A stretch of 64,000 bases of DNA from Arthrobacter globiformis (GTDB lineage Bacteria > Actinomycetota > Actinomycetes > Actinomycetales > Micrococcaceae): positions 2,914,001 through 2,978,000 of the forward strand of contig NZ_JAUSZX010000001.1 of assembly GCF_030818015.1 (NCBI RefSeq), in the 5' to 3' direction. The notes under the pieces are model-generated. The model was not told the origin of the DNA. It made no database searches and worked only from the letters and a program-made list of their open reading frames with translations. Shown piece by piece: positions 9,701 to 17,054 of this stretch. Within the stretch, counting starts at the first letter, position 1, and each line of letters opens with the position of its first letter. The translations under genes were made by a program, and so were the position numbers.

Positions 9701-9914
9701 CGGCCTCCATGGGTGACGTGATGAGCTGTTCGACTTCACCGGCAGAGAGCCCCAGGGCCTCGGTCTGGATTTCGACCTGCGGCGGTGCGAACTCGGGGAA
9801 GGCGTCAACCGGCATGGTGGGCAGGGCGGTGAAGCCGTACCCGAGGACGCCGGCGGCCACGACCAGGACAAGGATCCGGAACTGCAGAACCCAGCCGAGA
9901 ATGGCGCCCATCAT
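6759..9914 (-). CDS. RND-family efflux permease, divergent permease 2 of 2
   Basis: The 1051-residue protein shares the layout of permease 1 and the same signature stretches ([41 protein letters not shown]), so the two are paralogues. It is more divergent in the transmembrane core: at the TM4 relay the usual Asp-Asp is Gly412-Asp413 (VIIGDVAED), and the region after it is unlike the VEN motif. The TM10 segment (GIAVRSCLLL) is also altered. This suggests a subunit with reduced or absent proton coupling, perhaps forming mixed trimers with permease 1 as MdtB and MdtC do; that is inference. It is the first gene of the operon and ends 15 bp before the lipoprotein gene. Confidence 0.82.
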   Translation of the reverse strand: MMGAILGWVLQFRILVLVVAAGVLGYGFTALPTMPVDAFPEFAPPQVEIQTEALGLSAGEVEQLITSPMEADLLNGVAWVEAIRSKSLPGLSSIQLVFQPGTDMFRARQLVAERLTQARALPNVSAAPVLMQPLSSTSRVMMVRLTSKDMSPIDMSVLARWTMKPALLAVPGVANISIWGQRDQQLQVLVDPKRLEAKGVTLDQVIRTTGNSVWVSPLSYLEASTPGTGGFLETGHQRLGVQHVLPITTPEDLGKVSLQGTSSKLLLGDVAQVQTDHQPLIGDAQPGQDAELLLVIEKFPETNTADVTKGLDETMRELQAGLPGVTADTTVYRQESYVEQEMGTLGVALLVTLLLVAAAFGVIFRSWRSALITLITVPLSLIAAALLLTLRGAGLNTLVFAGMILALTVIIGDVAEDLNSAARAYRASKATDLGDSRIALLAGALRPVRTSLFYALLIMALSVLPMLFVPGQNGAMFGPLVIAYLLALAVAMVVALTVTAALAFFLPPASAAPGRERQAMQRLRIRYGRALSRRPGKPALVLAAAAVMALAALALAPQLVPNHPVVPVLADNTLVVQWRAAPGTSDQEMVRITDTAARELRAVQGVSNVATEVGRAITSDHVGDISSGELWVGVAKDASYSSTLEDVQRVVAGYPGLSATVSTYPQQKIDQIREAADSGFGVRVYGVDMATLRAKAEEVRQVLAHTAGVVNPRVDAAIEQPTVQVKVDLAKAQKAGVIPGDVRRAAAALLQGIEVGNVYEQQKVFSVVVKGTPATRNSLTSVSELLIDTPKGGHVRLGDVAEVSIVPNDAVIVHDDTSRRVDVKADIQGRGLADVQQDIERGLQQIQFPVAYHAEILTRFAQQQSAFQWLWLLAAVAAFGILVLLQTALGGWRLSAAVFLGLIASLSGGVIAALADGGANYLAAFVAFSAILGIAVRSCLLLAGEVRNLRARHGEATGPALVIRAARNRLKPTLASVVTTAAALLPLVLLGGVTGTEVIQPIAIIIWGGLLTTTLFVLFVLPAILLRFEGSQAGTRTATTQPALADAPTGL

Positions 9915-10297
9915 GGCCTGTTCACCGCCAGCTTCATGCCCGCTGACTTCACGGGCAGCGAAGGGCTGGGAGTGCTGCCAGGCCGACGGCGATGTCGGTG
10001 TTTGGTGGACAGTCCAGCGGTTCTTTGCGTTTCAGGACGCCTTGTGTGCGGGTTCACGCTCAGATCTACGCTGAGGTGACGGGGGAAGAAAGTCTCAACT
10101 GCAGAATATGTGTTCACGGCGCGGCTCCATTGCTACTGCCTTCGCGCCCCCCAAACGTCTAGCAGAATCGTGGCCCCTACGAGGCGCAACGTCAATGCCT
10201 CGAGCAACTATTTCTTCAGCAGGTGACTCCTATCAGTCAGCAGCGCCAGGGCACACAAAGAACCAACCCGGGGGATTCATGGGCCCATGAGCTCCGC
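9915..10297. other. Intergenic stretch without a convincing gene
   Basis: About 380 bp between the RND operon and a decayed aminotransferase gene. The RND promoter should lie at its left end on the minus strand, but no clear -10/-35 pair is visible. A perfect 14-bp palindrome, TCATGGGCCCATGA, lies at 10277-10290 just after the aminotransferase stop. The only open frame (9911-10117, minus) has low-complexity Arg/Pro/Ser-rich coding and no ribosome site. Confidence 0.5.
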
Positions 10298-10955
10298 TCA
10301 GTGGCCGGCAATGAGCTCGGCGACCCGGACCAGCTCTTCCTCGAGATTGTAGAAATGGGTCGCCAGCCGGATCCTGCCGGCCCTGACGGACACCACCACG
10401 TTCGCACGGCGCAGCCGGGCCATGACGGCATCCGGGTCGTCCACCGGAACAGAGACGATGGTGGACCGCTGCCGTTCGGGGAAGGACCGGAAGCTGACGC
10501 CCTCCGCTTCCAGTGCGTTCCGCAGGTGAACGGCAAGCAGCGCGTTACGTTCGAGGACCGTGCCAATACCGAACCGGCGAAGGACAGCAAGCGCCACCTG
10601 GTCGGCCAGCGCTGGGAACCACGCCAACGAAGCGTCCAGCTTCGACGCCGTCGGCGACGGTTCCATGTCCGTGCCAAGGAAGCTTTCGAGCGGCAGTCGC
10701 GCAGCCTTCCAGCTGACGGCGGGGACAATGGCAATGTCTGCCGATGTAGCTCCGATGATCTCGGCGAACATGCCACGGGCGTCCTCACCCGCCTGCTCTG
10801 CTTCCATCCAGTCGAACCGCCCGGCGGACCAGCGCTCTACGGCCAGCTCGTAGGCTTCCCTGGCAGGGGCGCAGCCCACTGACATGGTGGCGGTGTTGAG
10901 GTAGATGGCGTCTTTGAGCCCGGGGGAAAAGCCCGCGGATGTCGCTGACGTTCAT
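10298..10955 (-). pseudogene. Class V (PLP-dependent) aminotransferase-like gene, frameshifted and internally deleted
   Basis: The reading starts at an ATG at 10955 (MNVSDIRGLF), then needs a frame change in the C-run near 10920 to continue as FSPGLKDAIYLNTATMSVGCAPAREAYE, the usual N-terminus of class V aminotransferase/isopenicillin-N-epimerase-like proteins. After IGATSADIAIVPAVS the protein jumps directly to SWKAARLPLESFLGTDMEPSPTASKLDASLAWFPAL, which belongs to the region beyond the PLP-binding lysine. About 150 of the family's usual 350-400 residues, including most of the PLP domain, are missing. The C-terminal small domain (FRSFPERQRSTIVSV, VVVSVRAGRIRLATHFYN) is intact. The family call is firm; the gene cannot encode an active enzyme unless the frame change is a sequencing error, which would not repair the deletion. 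Confidence 0.7.
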
Positions 10956-10978
10956 AGCATGGACCGTCCTTCAACCGT

Positions 10979-11255
10979 TCATTTCGGCGCGGTGCCGGTG
11001 ACAGTCGTTCCTCCCCGGACCAGCCGGTCGCGAACGGCGATCGAATCATCAACGAACATGCAGCTGGTTCCGTCGGGCAGGGTCCGCGTGCTTGTGCCGT
11101 ATTACAGATGGCGGGTTAGGCCGACGCCTGGCAATCTTCCTGACCCAGGCCGGGCTCTCCAGCACCGCGAGGCCCACATCCTGCTCCTCCTCAATTCGTC
11201 CATGTCAGCTTCAAACGCCCATTGGGCGCGGCGCCACCCGGAAGCCCCTGGCCGG
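10979..11255 (-). pseudogene. Probable gene remnant of unknown family
   Basis: On the minus strand two protein-like pieces appear in different frames: DVGLAVLESPAWVRKI near the right end and LPDGTSCMFVDDSIAVRDRL ending at a TGA at 10979-10981. Neither is an open gene with a start and ribosome site. The stretch lies between the decayed aminotransferase and the symporter gene, so a degraded third gene of the same former unit is plausible. I do not recognise the family. Confidence 0.25.
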
Positions 11256-12929
11256 CTATACCGGTGACGGTCCTCCGGGTTCCACGAAACGCTGGGTCCG
11301 CTCGATCTCTGCAACCTTCGGGTCCGTTTCATCGGCGCCGTAGTCAGACCGGCGCGTCCTGTCCTCGCCCTGGGGCACCTTGAGTGCGCGCAGCACCAAG
11401 GTAAGTACGACGGCGACAACCAGGTTGAGCACGAACGCCGACACGGCGATGTACACCGTGAAGTCGGTCCCGGGGATGGGAGCAATGGAGCCGCCGAAGT
11501 GTGCGCGGGTGACGGGATTGACGACGTTGTAGGCCGAGGCCGTGCCGAAGGCTATGCCCACGGCCCATCCGGCCAGCAGCGCCCAGCGGTCAAACCACCG
11601 AGTGTAGAGGCCGGCGACAACAGCGGGGAATGTCTGCAGAATCCAGATGCCACCCAGCAGCTGCATGTTGATGGCCGTGGACTGGTCCATGGCTATGACG
11701 AAAATAAGCGCGCCGACCTTCACCACCAGGGAAACGATCTTGGACACCTTCGCCTCAGTCCTGGGGTCGACGTCAGGCCGGAGGAAGTCCCGGTAGATGT
11801 TACGGGTAAACATGTTCGCCGCGGCAATGGACATGATCGCTGCCGGTACCAGCGCCCCGATGGCGATGGCCGCCAGGGCGACCCCTGCGAACCACGCGGG
11901 GAAGTGGTCCAGAAACAGCTGCGGGACGACAAGCTGGGGGTTGACCGACCCGTTCAGGTCAATCGGCCTGGTGCCGGCCTTGATGGCGACGAAACCCAGC
12001 AGCGCGAGGAAGCCAAGCATGAGGGAGTACAGCGGCAGAATCGCGGCGTTGCGCCGGATCGTGTTGCGCCCTTTGGACGCGAGCACGCCGGTGATGGAGT
12101 GCGGGTACATGAACAGCGCCATGGCCGACCCGAGCGCCAGCGTCCAGTAGGCCGAGTAGTTCGCGGCCGATGGGATGAACACCCCGGCGGGCTTCCCCGT
12201 CGCTTCATTCACAGTGTCCAGCTTCGTCTTCGCCGCCCCGAAGATCGCGTCCCACCCGCCGAACTTGATCGGCAGGTAGATGACCGCGACGATCACCGCC
12301 AGATAGATCAGCAGGTCCTTGACGACGGCGATCATCGCCGGCGCCCGTAACCCCGAAGTGTAGGTATAGGCAGCCAGCACGACGAACGCCAGAATGAGCG
12401 GCAGGTCCGTTAGCAGCACATTCTCGGAGCTGCCCAGGCCGAGCACGGTGAGGACAGCCTTGATGCCAACGAGCTGCAGGGCGATGTACGGCATGGTTGC
12501 CACAATGCCGGTGACGGCGACGGCAAGGGACAACCACCGGCTCCCGTAGCGGCCACCCACGAAGTCTGCCGACGTCACGTAGCCGTGCCGGTGGGACACG
12601 GACCAGAGCCGGCTCATGATGATGAAGATGATCGGGTAGAGGACGATCGTGTACGGCACCGCGAAGAAGCCGCTGACGGCGCCCGTGGCCCACATCGCGG
12701 CGGGAACGGCAACGAACGTGTAGGCGGTGTAGAGGTCGCCGCCCAGCAGGAACCACGTGATCCATGTCCCGAAGCCGCGTCCGCCCAGTCCCCATTCGTC
12801 GAGGCTGTGCAGTCCCTCAGTCTCCGCCGTCCGGCGCCACCGGGCGGCCATGAAGCCCATGATGGCGACTGCGACGAAGAGCAGCACCACGATGATGAGG
12901 GCGACCCAGTTGATCTCGCGCCCGTTCAT
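11256..12929 (-). CDS. Sodium:solute symporter, monocarboxylate-permease (MctP) type
   Basis: The 557-residue integral membrane protein has about 13 hydrophobic segments and the sodium/solute symporter family features: an N-terminal short helix, the SLDEWGLGGRGFGTWITWFLLGGDLYTAYTF region typical of the branch that takes up pyruvate, lactate and other monocarboxylates, and a long hydrophilic C-terminal tail after residue 520. It overlaps the small DUF3311-like gene by four bases (ATGA), the usual arrangement for this symporter branch and a sign of translational coupling. The substrate is inferred from the family, not shown here. Confidence 0.85.
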   Translation of the reverse strand: MNGREINWVALIIVVLLFVAVAIMGFMAARWRRTAETEGLHSLDEWGLGGRGFGTWITWFLLGGDLYTAYTFVAVPAAMWATGAVSGFFAVPYTIVLYPIIFIIMSRLWSVSHRHGYVTSADFVGGRYGSRWLSLAVAVTGIVATMPYIALQLVGIKAVLTVLGLGSSENVLLTDLPLILAFVVLAAYTYTSGLRAPAMIAVVKDLLIYLAVIVAVIYLPIKFGGWDAIFGAAKTKLDTVNEATGKPAGVFIPSAANYSAYWTLALGSAMALFMYPHSITGVLASKGRNTIRRNAAILPLYSLMLGFLALLGFVAIKAGTRPIDLNGSVNPQLVVPQLFLDHFPAWFAGVALAAIAIGALVPAAIMSIAAANMFTRNIYRDFLRPDVDPRTEAKVSKIVSLVVKVGALIFVIAMDQSTAINMQLLGGIWILQTFPAVVAGLYTRWFDRWALLAGWAVGIAFGTASAYNVVNPVTRAHFGGSIAPIPGTDFTVYIAVSAFVLNLVVAVVLTLVLRALKVPQGEDRTRRSDYGADETDPKVAEIERTQRFVEPGGPSPV

Positions 12930-13297
12930 GGCCGCTCATCTCCGTTCGCTGCGTCGCCGTCGACGCCGGCAGCGCCCGCGCGGGCCGCTGCCCGCCGTCG
13001 CCGGTCTTCCGTTGTCACGAGCCAGTACGCCACGCCGCTCAAGGCTGCGGAAATGGGAACCCAGAGCAGCTGGTACCAGTAGAAGAAGGGCATGCCGCCC
13101 AAGGTTGGGGCATTGAACGAGTAGGTCTGCGGCATGAGCGGGAGCAGGATCGCCACGGAAAGCAGTACGCCGGCTATGACGTACGGCGTGCGCCGCGCCG
13201 GACCACGGGTTGCAGTGTTGCGGGTTGGCTGTCCGGCGCCCGGGGGAGCCCCTGGGACGGGGCGCTGTTTCGGGTCAGGACGATCTTGATGGGACAC
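12926..13297 (-). CDS. DUF3311-type small membrane protein, symporter partner
   Basis: The 123-residue protein has a Pro/Arg-rich cytoplasmic N-terminus, two membrane segments (PYVIAGVLLSVAILLPLMP and YWYQLLWVPISAALSGVAYWLV) separated by a short loop, and a charged tail. Small two-helix proteins of this kind are encoded directly before MctP-like sodium/solute symporters and may be accessory subunits. The start is a GTG preceded by GGAGGT, and its TGA overlaps the symporter's ATG. The function of the family is not established. Confidence 0.75.
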   Translation of the reverse strand: MSHQDRPDPKQRPVPGAPPGAGQPTRNTATRGPARRTPYVIAGVLLSVAILLPLMPQTYSFNAPTLGGMPFFYWYQLLWVPISAALSGVAYWLVTTEDRRRRAAARAGAAGVDGDAANGDERP

Positions 13298-13591
13298 CCG
13301 ACGACCTCCTTGTCAGCCCGTCTCCCGCTTTCCGGGCTCCGGGAGAGCGGTGAGGCGGAGGTTACAACTGTTGCCCTCCAGTTCCTTTGTACGCCCGTCA
13401 GCGGCCCACGGGAAGAGTGTGGACAGTGCCGTCACAGTCAGTAACGCGCCTGACTTTCTTGGTCATCATCAGTCCGTTTCCCGAGCGCCTTTTCGGGGAG
13501 CCGGCAGCGACGCCCTGCCGTGATCGGCACCGCCGGAGCCAAGTGTCGGTTTAGCGTGGGGGGTACGTTCCTGCTCTTCACGGAGAAACGA

Positions 13592-13626
13592 AAAACCCCG
13601 GGAATCCATTGGATTCCCGGGGTTTT
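13592..13626 (-). terminator. Intrinsic terminator of tRNA-Leu
   Basis: A 16-bp perfect stem (AAAACCCCGGGAATCC and its complement) with a three-base loop lies just downstream of the tRNA on the minus strand and ends in a run of T. The A-rich and T-rich flanks make it potentially bidirectional. Confidence 0.9.
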
Positions 13627-13633
13627 CCCTTTG

Positions 13634-13716
13634 TGCGCGGAGGGGGACTTGAACCCCCACCCCCTTTCGAGGACTAGCACCTCAAGCTAGCGCGTCTGCC
13701 ATTCCGCCACCCGCGC
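13634..13716 (-). tRNA. tRNA-Leu (anticodon GAG)
   Basis: The 83-nt sequence folds as a class II tRNA. The acceptor arm is GCGCGGG paired with CCGCGC plus discriminator A; the anticodon stem CTAGC/GCTAG encloses the loop TTGAGGT, giving anticodon GAG (reads CUC and CUU). A long variable arm and the T-arm with GGTTCAAGTCC follow. CCA is not encoded. It is followed by a strong terminator, so it is a single-gene unit. Confidence 0.95.
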
Positions 13717-13909
13717 AGGTGGTATTTCGAAGGACTCTCTCCGCCTTTCAGCGGTTCGCTTCTCTCCGAAGCAGCGAGAAAAACTCTAACACGAACTTTC
13801 CGGAAAGATGGAATCGAGCGGACTGGGTAGGCTGAACCCGGGCGTTCCGGCAGCCAAAAGCCGCCACAACCCGCATGAATCCGCGTTTCCCCGCTATAAG
13901 GAGTGATCA

Positions 13910-15214
13910 ATGTCTCACGTTCGGCCTGAGGATGAAGTCGTCACCATCTGCCAGGAGCTCATCCGCATCGATTCATCCAACTACGGGGACGGCTCGGGTC
14001 CCGGCGAACGTGCGGCGGCCGAATACACCGCCGGCCTGATCACCGAGGTGGGGCTGGGCGCGGAGATCTTCGAATCGGAGCCCGGCCGGGCCAGCGTGGT
14101 CACCCGCATGGCCGGTGAGGATCCCTCCGCCAGCGCCCTCGTAGTCCATGGCCACCTGGACGTGGTTCCTGCCCTCCGCGAGCAATGGTCCGTGGACCCG
14201 TTCAGCGGCGAGCTCAAAGACGGACTGATCTGGGGCCGCGGCGCAGTGGACATGAAGGACATGGATGCGATGATCCTGTCCGTGCTGCGCAACTTCGCCC
14301 GCACCGGGCGCAAGCCCAAGCGGGACATCGTCTTTGCGTTCTTTGCCGATGAGGAGGCCGGCGGCGTGCACGGCGCCCAGTACGCGGTGAAGCACCGGCC
14401 CGAGCTGTTCGAGGGTGCGACCGAGGCCATCTCGGAAGTCGGCGGCTTTTCGACCACCATCGGCGGCCAGCGCGCCTACCTGCTGCAGACGGCGGAAAAG
14501 GGCATCTCCTGGCTGCGGCTCGTGGCGCACGGCCGTGCCGGCCACGGCTCTCAGATCAACACCGACAATGCCATCACCCGGCTCGCCGGCGCGGTGACCC
14601 GCATCGGTGAGTACCAGTGGCCCATCGAGCTGACCGCCACCACGCGCCAGTTCCTCGACGGCGTGACGGAACTGACCGGCGTCGAATTCGACCCCGACAA
14701 CCCGGAGCTGCTGCTGAAGGAACTGGGCACGGTAGCCCGCTTCGTGGGGGCCACGCTGCAGAACACGTCCAACCCGACGCTCCTGGGCGGCGGCTACAAG
14801 CACAACGTCATCCCCGAGTCCGCCGAAGCACTGGTGGACTGCCGGACCCTCCCGGGCCAGCAGGACCAGGTTCTCGAGATCGTCCGGGAGCTGGCGGGCA
14901 GCGGCGTTGACGTCAGCTACGTGCACAACGATGTCTCCCTGGAAGTGCCGTTCGCCGGCAACCTGGTCGACTCAATGATCGACGCCCTGCACTCCGAAGA
15001 CCCGGGCGCGAAAGTCCTGCCTTACACCCTGTCCGGCGGCACCGACAACAAGTCGCTCTCAAAGCTCGGCATTACCGGCTACGGCTTCGCGCCCCTGCAG
15101 CTGCCTGACGACCTCGACTTCACCGGCATGTTCCACGGAGTTGATGAACGGGTTCCGGCGGAATCCCTGAAGTTCGGCGCCCGCGTCCTGAACACGCTGC
15201 TCACCAACTACTGA
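13910..15214 (+). CDS. M20-family metallopeptidase (dipeptidase/deacylase type)
   Basis: The 434-residue protein is a zinc-dependent M20 hydrolase. Visible motifs are the first metal ligand block VVHGHLDVVP (His and Asp), the bridging aspartate in IWGRGAVDMKDMDA, the catalytic Glu and metal ligand in FAFFADEEAGG, and the late His in GMFHGVDERVP. A dimerisation ('lid') domain lies between about residues 190 and 310. The ATG follows AAGGAGTGA. A TAGGCT box at 13828-13833 may be the -10 element, giving a leader of about 70 nt. The GTG of the next gene is eight bases after the stop, so the two are probably co-transcribed. Substrate (peptide, N-acyl amino acid) cannot be stated. Confidence 0.9.
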   Translation: MSHVRPEDEVVTICQELIRIDSSNYGDGSGPGERAAAEYTAGLITEVGLGAEIFESEPGRASVVTRMAGEDPSASALVVHGHLDVVPALREQWSVDPFSGELKDGLIWGRGAVDMKDMDAMILSVLRNFARTGRKPKRDIVFAFFADEEAGGVHGAQYAVKHRPELFEGATEAISEVGGFSTTIGGQRAYLLQTAEKGISWLRLVAHGRAGHGSQINTDNAITRLAGAVTRIGEYQWPIELTATTRQFLDGVTELTGVEFDPDNPELLLKELGTVARFVGATLQNTSNPTLLGGGYKHNVIPESAEALVDCRTLPGQQDQVLEIVRELAGSGVDVSYVHNDVSLEVPFAGNLVDSMIDALHSEDPGAKVLPYTLSGGTDNKSLSKLGITGYGFAPLQLPDDLDFTGMFHGVDERVPAESLKFGARVLNTLLTNY

Positions 15215-15222
15215 GGCTGGCG

Positions 15223-16383
15223 GTGGAACCGGAACAGCTGCTTCCTGACAGCCTGCTCGAGCGGATCCGCGGGAGGGCTGCGGAGTACGACGAACAGAAC
15301 CGCTTCTTCGCCGAGGATCTCGAGGAACTCGCCGCCGCCGGGTACCTGAAGCTTTTCGTGCCGGAGTCCGACGGCGGTGCAGGCCTTGGCCTGGAGGCTG
15401 CGGTCCGTTGCCAGCGGCGGCTGGCGACGGCGGCCCCGGCCACCGCGCTGGCCGTCAACATGCACCTGGTCTGGACAGGGGTGGCCAGCGTCCTGGCCGC
15501 ACGCGGCGACTCCTCGCTGGACTTCGTGCTGCAGGAGGCAGCGGCGGGGGAGATATTCGCCTTCGGCAATTCCGAGGCAGGCAACGACGCCGTCCTGTTC
15601 GATTCGCTGACGTCGGCCACGCCCCTGCCGGACGGCGGTTACTCGTTCACGGGCACCAAGATCTTCACGAGCCTCTCGCCGGCCTGGACGCGCCTGGGCA
15701 TCTTCGGCAAGGACTTGGCCGCACGGAACGGCGAAGGTGAACTGGTGCACGGATTCATCAGTCGGGACACGGCCGGCTACCGGATCCTGGAGGACTGGAA
15801 CACGCTGGGCATGCGCGCCAGCCAGTCCAACACCACCATCCTCGACGGTGCAGTCGTTCCGCCCGGCCGCATCTTCCGGAAGCTGCCGGTGGGCCCCAAC
15901 GCCGATCCGCTGATCTTCGCGATCTTCGCTTGCTTTGAGACCCTGCTTGCGGGCGTCTACGCAGGCATCGGGGAGCGGGCGCTGGTGCTGGCGGTGGAAG
16001 CCGCCAGGCGCAGGACATCATTCAAGAATGGCGGCAGGAGCCTGGCCCAGGACCCTGATATCCGCTGGAAGGTGGCCGAGGCTGCCATGGCCATGGATGC
16101 CCTGTACCCGCAGCTTTCGGTGGTGGCCGCAGACGTGGACCGCCTGGCCGACCATGGCAACCAGTGGTTTCCCAAGCTCGTGGGCGTCAAGATCCGGGCC
16201 ACGGAGACGGCGCGGACGGTGGTGGATCTTGCCATCCGGGTCTCCGGCGGCTCCAGCTATTTCAGGGGTTCGGAGCTGGAGCGCCTGTACCGTGACGTCC
16301 TGGCCGGCATGTTCCACCCCTCCGACGACGAGTCAGCGCACAACACCGTGGCCAACGCCTGGCTTGGCCCGCTCGAAGAATAA
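15223..16383 (+). CDS. Acyl-CoA dehydrogenase family protein
   Basis: The 386-residue flavoprotein has the three-part acyl-CoA dehydrogenase fold: N-terminal helical domain (LPDSLLERIRGRAAEYDEQNRFF onward), a beta domain with GYSFTGTKIFTSLSPAWTRLGIFG, and a C-terminal helical domain ending in SGGSSYFRGSELERLYRDVLAG. The region where a catalytic glutamate is expected is not obvious (GMFHPSDDESAHNT), so a monooxygenase-like or otherwise altered member of the family is possible. The start is a GTG at 15223, eight bases after the M20 peptidase gene. Nothing nearby suggests a specific substrate. Confidence 0.85.
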   Translation: MEPEQLLPDSLLERIRGRAAEYDEQNRFFAEDLEELAAAGYLKLFVPESDGGAGLGLEAAVRCQRRLATAAPATALAVNMHLVWTGVASVLAARGDSSLDFVLQEAAAGEIFAFGNSEAGNDAVLFDSLTSATPLPDGGYSFTGTKIFTSLSPAWTRLGIFGKDLAARNGEGELVHGFISRDTAGYRILEDWNTLGMRASQSNTTILDGAVVPPGRIFRKLPVGPNADPLIFAIFACFETLLAGVYAGIGERALVLAVEAARRRTSFKNGGRSLAQDPDIRWKVAEAAMAMDALYPQLSVVAADVDRLADHGNQWFPKLVGVKIRATETARTVVDLAIRVSGGSSYFRGSELERLYRDVLAGMFHPSDDESAHNTVANAWLGPLEE

Positions 16384-16451
16384 TCGGGCAGCGCTCACTT
16401 CCTGCGCCCGCCCGGGCCGGAGGCACCAGCTGGAACCGGCAACAGAAAGTG

Positions 16452-16474
16452 GCGCGCACCATCGTGGTGCGCGC
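16452..16474. terminator. Hairpin between convergent genes
   Basis: A perfect 10-bp stem (GCGCGCACCA / TGGTGCGCGC) with loop TCG lies between the acyl-CoA dehydrogenase gene and the convergent DUF5703-like gene. There is no strong T-run, so termination efficiency is uncertain. Confidence 0.6.
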
Positions 16475-16492
16475 GCAGAGGGCCGGAGCGGC

Positions 16493-16726
16493 CTAGACGG
16501 TGCGCTGCACCTGCGTGACCCGGCGGCGAAGCCAGAAGCGCCTGCCGCCGCCCACGTACAGCCTGCTGCGCTCGAGTTCCCACTTGCCGTACTCGGAGTG
16601 TTCCACGAGCCGTCGCCGGGCTTCGGGCAGGGAATCCTCAGGACCCACGGTCAATACGAGATACTCGTATTGACGTGCGTAGTCCCGTTCCCGCAGGACT
16701 GAGCTGGTCAGAAAATGTTCCTTCAT
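16493..16726 (-). CDS. DUF5703-like small basic protein
   Basis: The 77-residue product begins MKEHFLTSSVLRERDY and contains YEYLVLTVGPEDSLPEARRRLVEHSEYGKWELERSRLY followed by an Arg-rich end. I recognise this as the small uncharacterised actinobacterial family DUF5703; no function is known to me. The ATG at 16726 follows GGAGAG; a longer in-frame reading to 16822 crosses the promoter of the divergent gene and is unlikely. It is divergent from a small acidic protein gene, with 39 bp between the two starts. Confidence 0.65.
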   Translation of the reverse strand: MKEHFLTSSVLRERDYARQYEYLVLTVGPEDSLPEARRRLVEHSEYGKWELERSRLYVGGGRRFWLRRRVTQVQRTV

Positions 16727-16765
16727 TGCTCTCCATTTTCGTCCTTTTCCCGCTAACGTGAAGGC

Positions 16766-17029
16766 ATGAGCATCGATCCGCGTGTCGCGCTTCAGTCCTT
16801 GACTGCCGCCTTGGAAGAACACCTTGCAGCCGCCTCGGCCCGCCGCGGTGATGGTGACCCCTCAGTGGAGGCGGCATTCTTTGCGGTTGCCGATGCCTTC
16901 GAAGTCTATGAGGACGCCCTCTATGAGGCCTACAACGAAGTGACGCCGCTCCAGGTTTTCGATGACGAGGAAGACGAAGAGGAAGACGGCGAAGTCGACG
17001 ACGAGGATCTGGAAATCGTTGAAGAGTAA
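16766..17029 (+). CDS. Small acidic hypothetical protein
   Basis: The 87-residue protein is helical in its first 60 residues (VALQSLTAALEEHLAAASARRG, AFFAVADAFEVYEDALYEAYNE) and ends in a run of almost only Asp and Glu (from residue 67). I do not recognise a family. There is no ribosome site; a TAACGT box at 16754-16759 ends exactly 6 nt before the ATG, so the mRNA is probably leaderless. This placement supports both the start and the reality of the gene. Confidence 0.7.
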   Translation: MSIDPRVALQSLTAALEEHLAAASARRGDGDPSVEAAFFAVADAFEVYEDALYEAYNEVTPLQVFDDEEDEEEDGEVDDEDLEIVEE

Positions 17030-17054
17030 CCGGCCCGTTCAGACCCGGCTCTGG

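Noticed and set aside
9911..10117. 68-residue reading upstream of and overlapping the RND operon start
   Set aside because: No ribosome site, Arg/Pro/Ser/His-rich text with no domain, and the overlap with the permease start is probably chance.
13717..13909. A second RNA gene beside tRNA-Leu
   Set aside because: Hairpin-like text is present but no tRNA or known RNA fold could be drawn; it is better explained as promoter and leader sequence.
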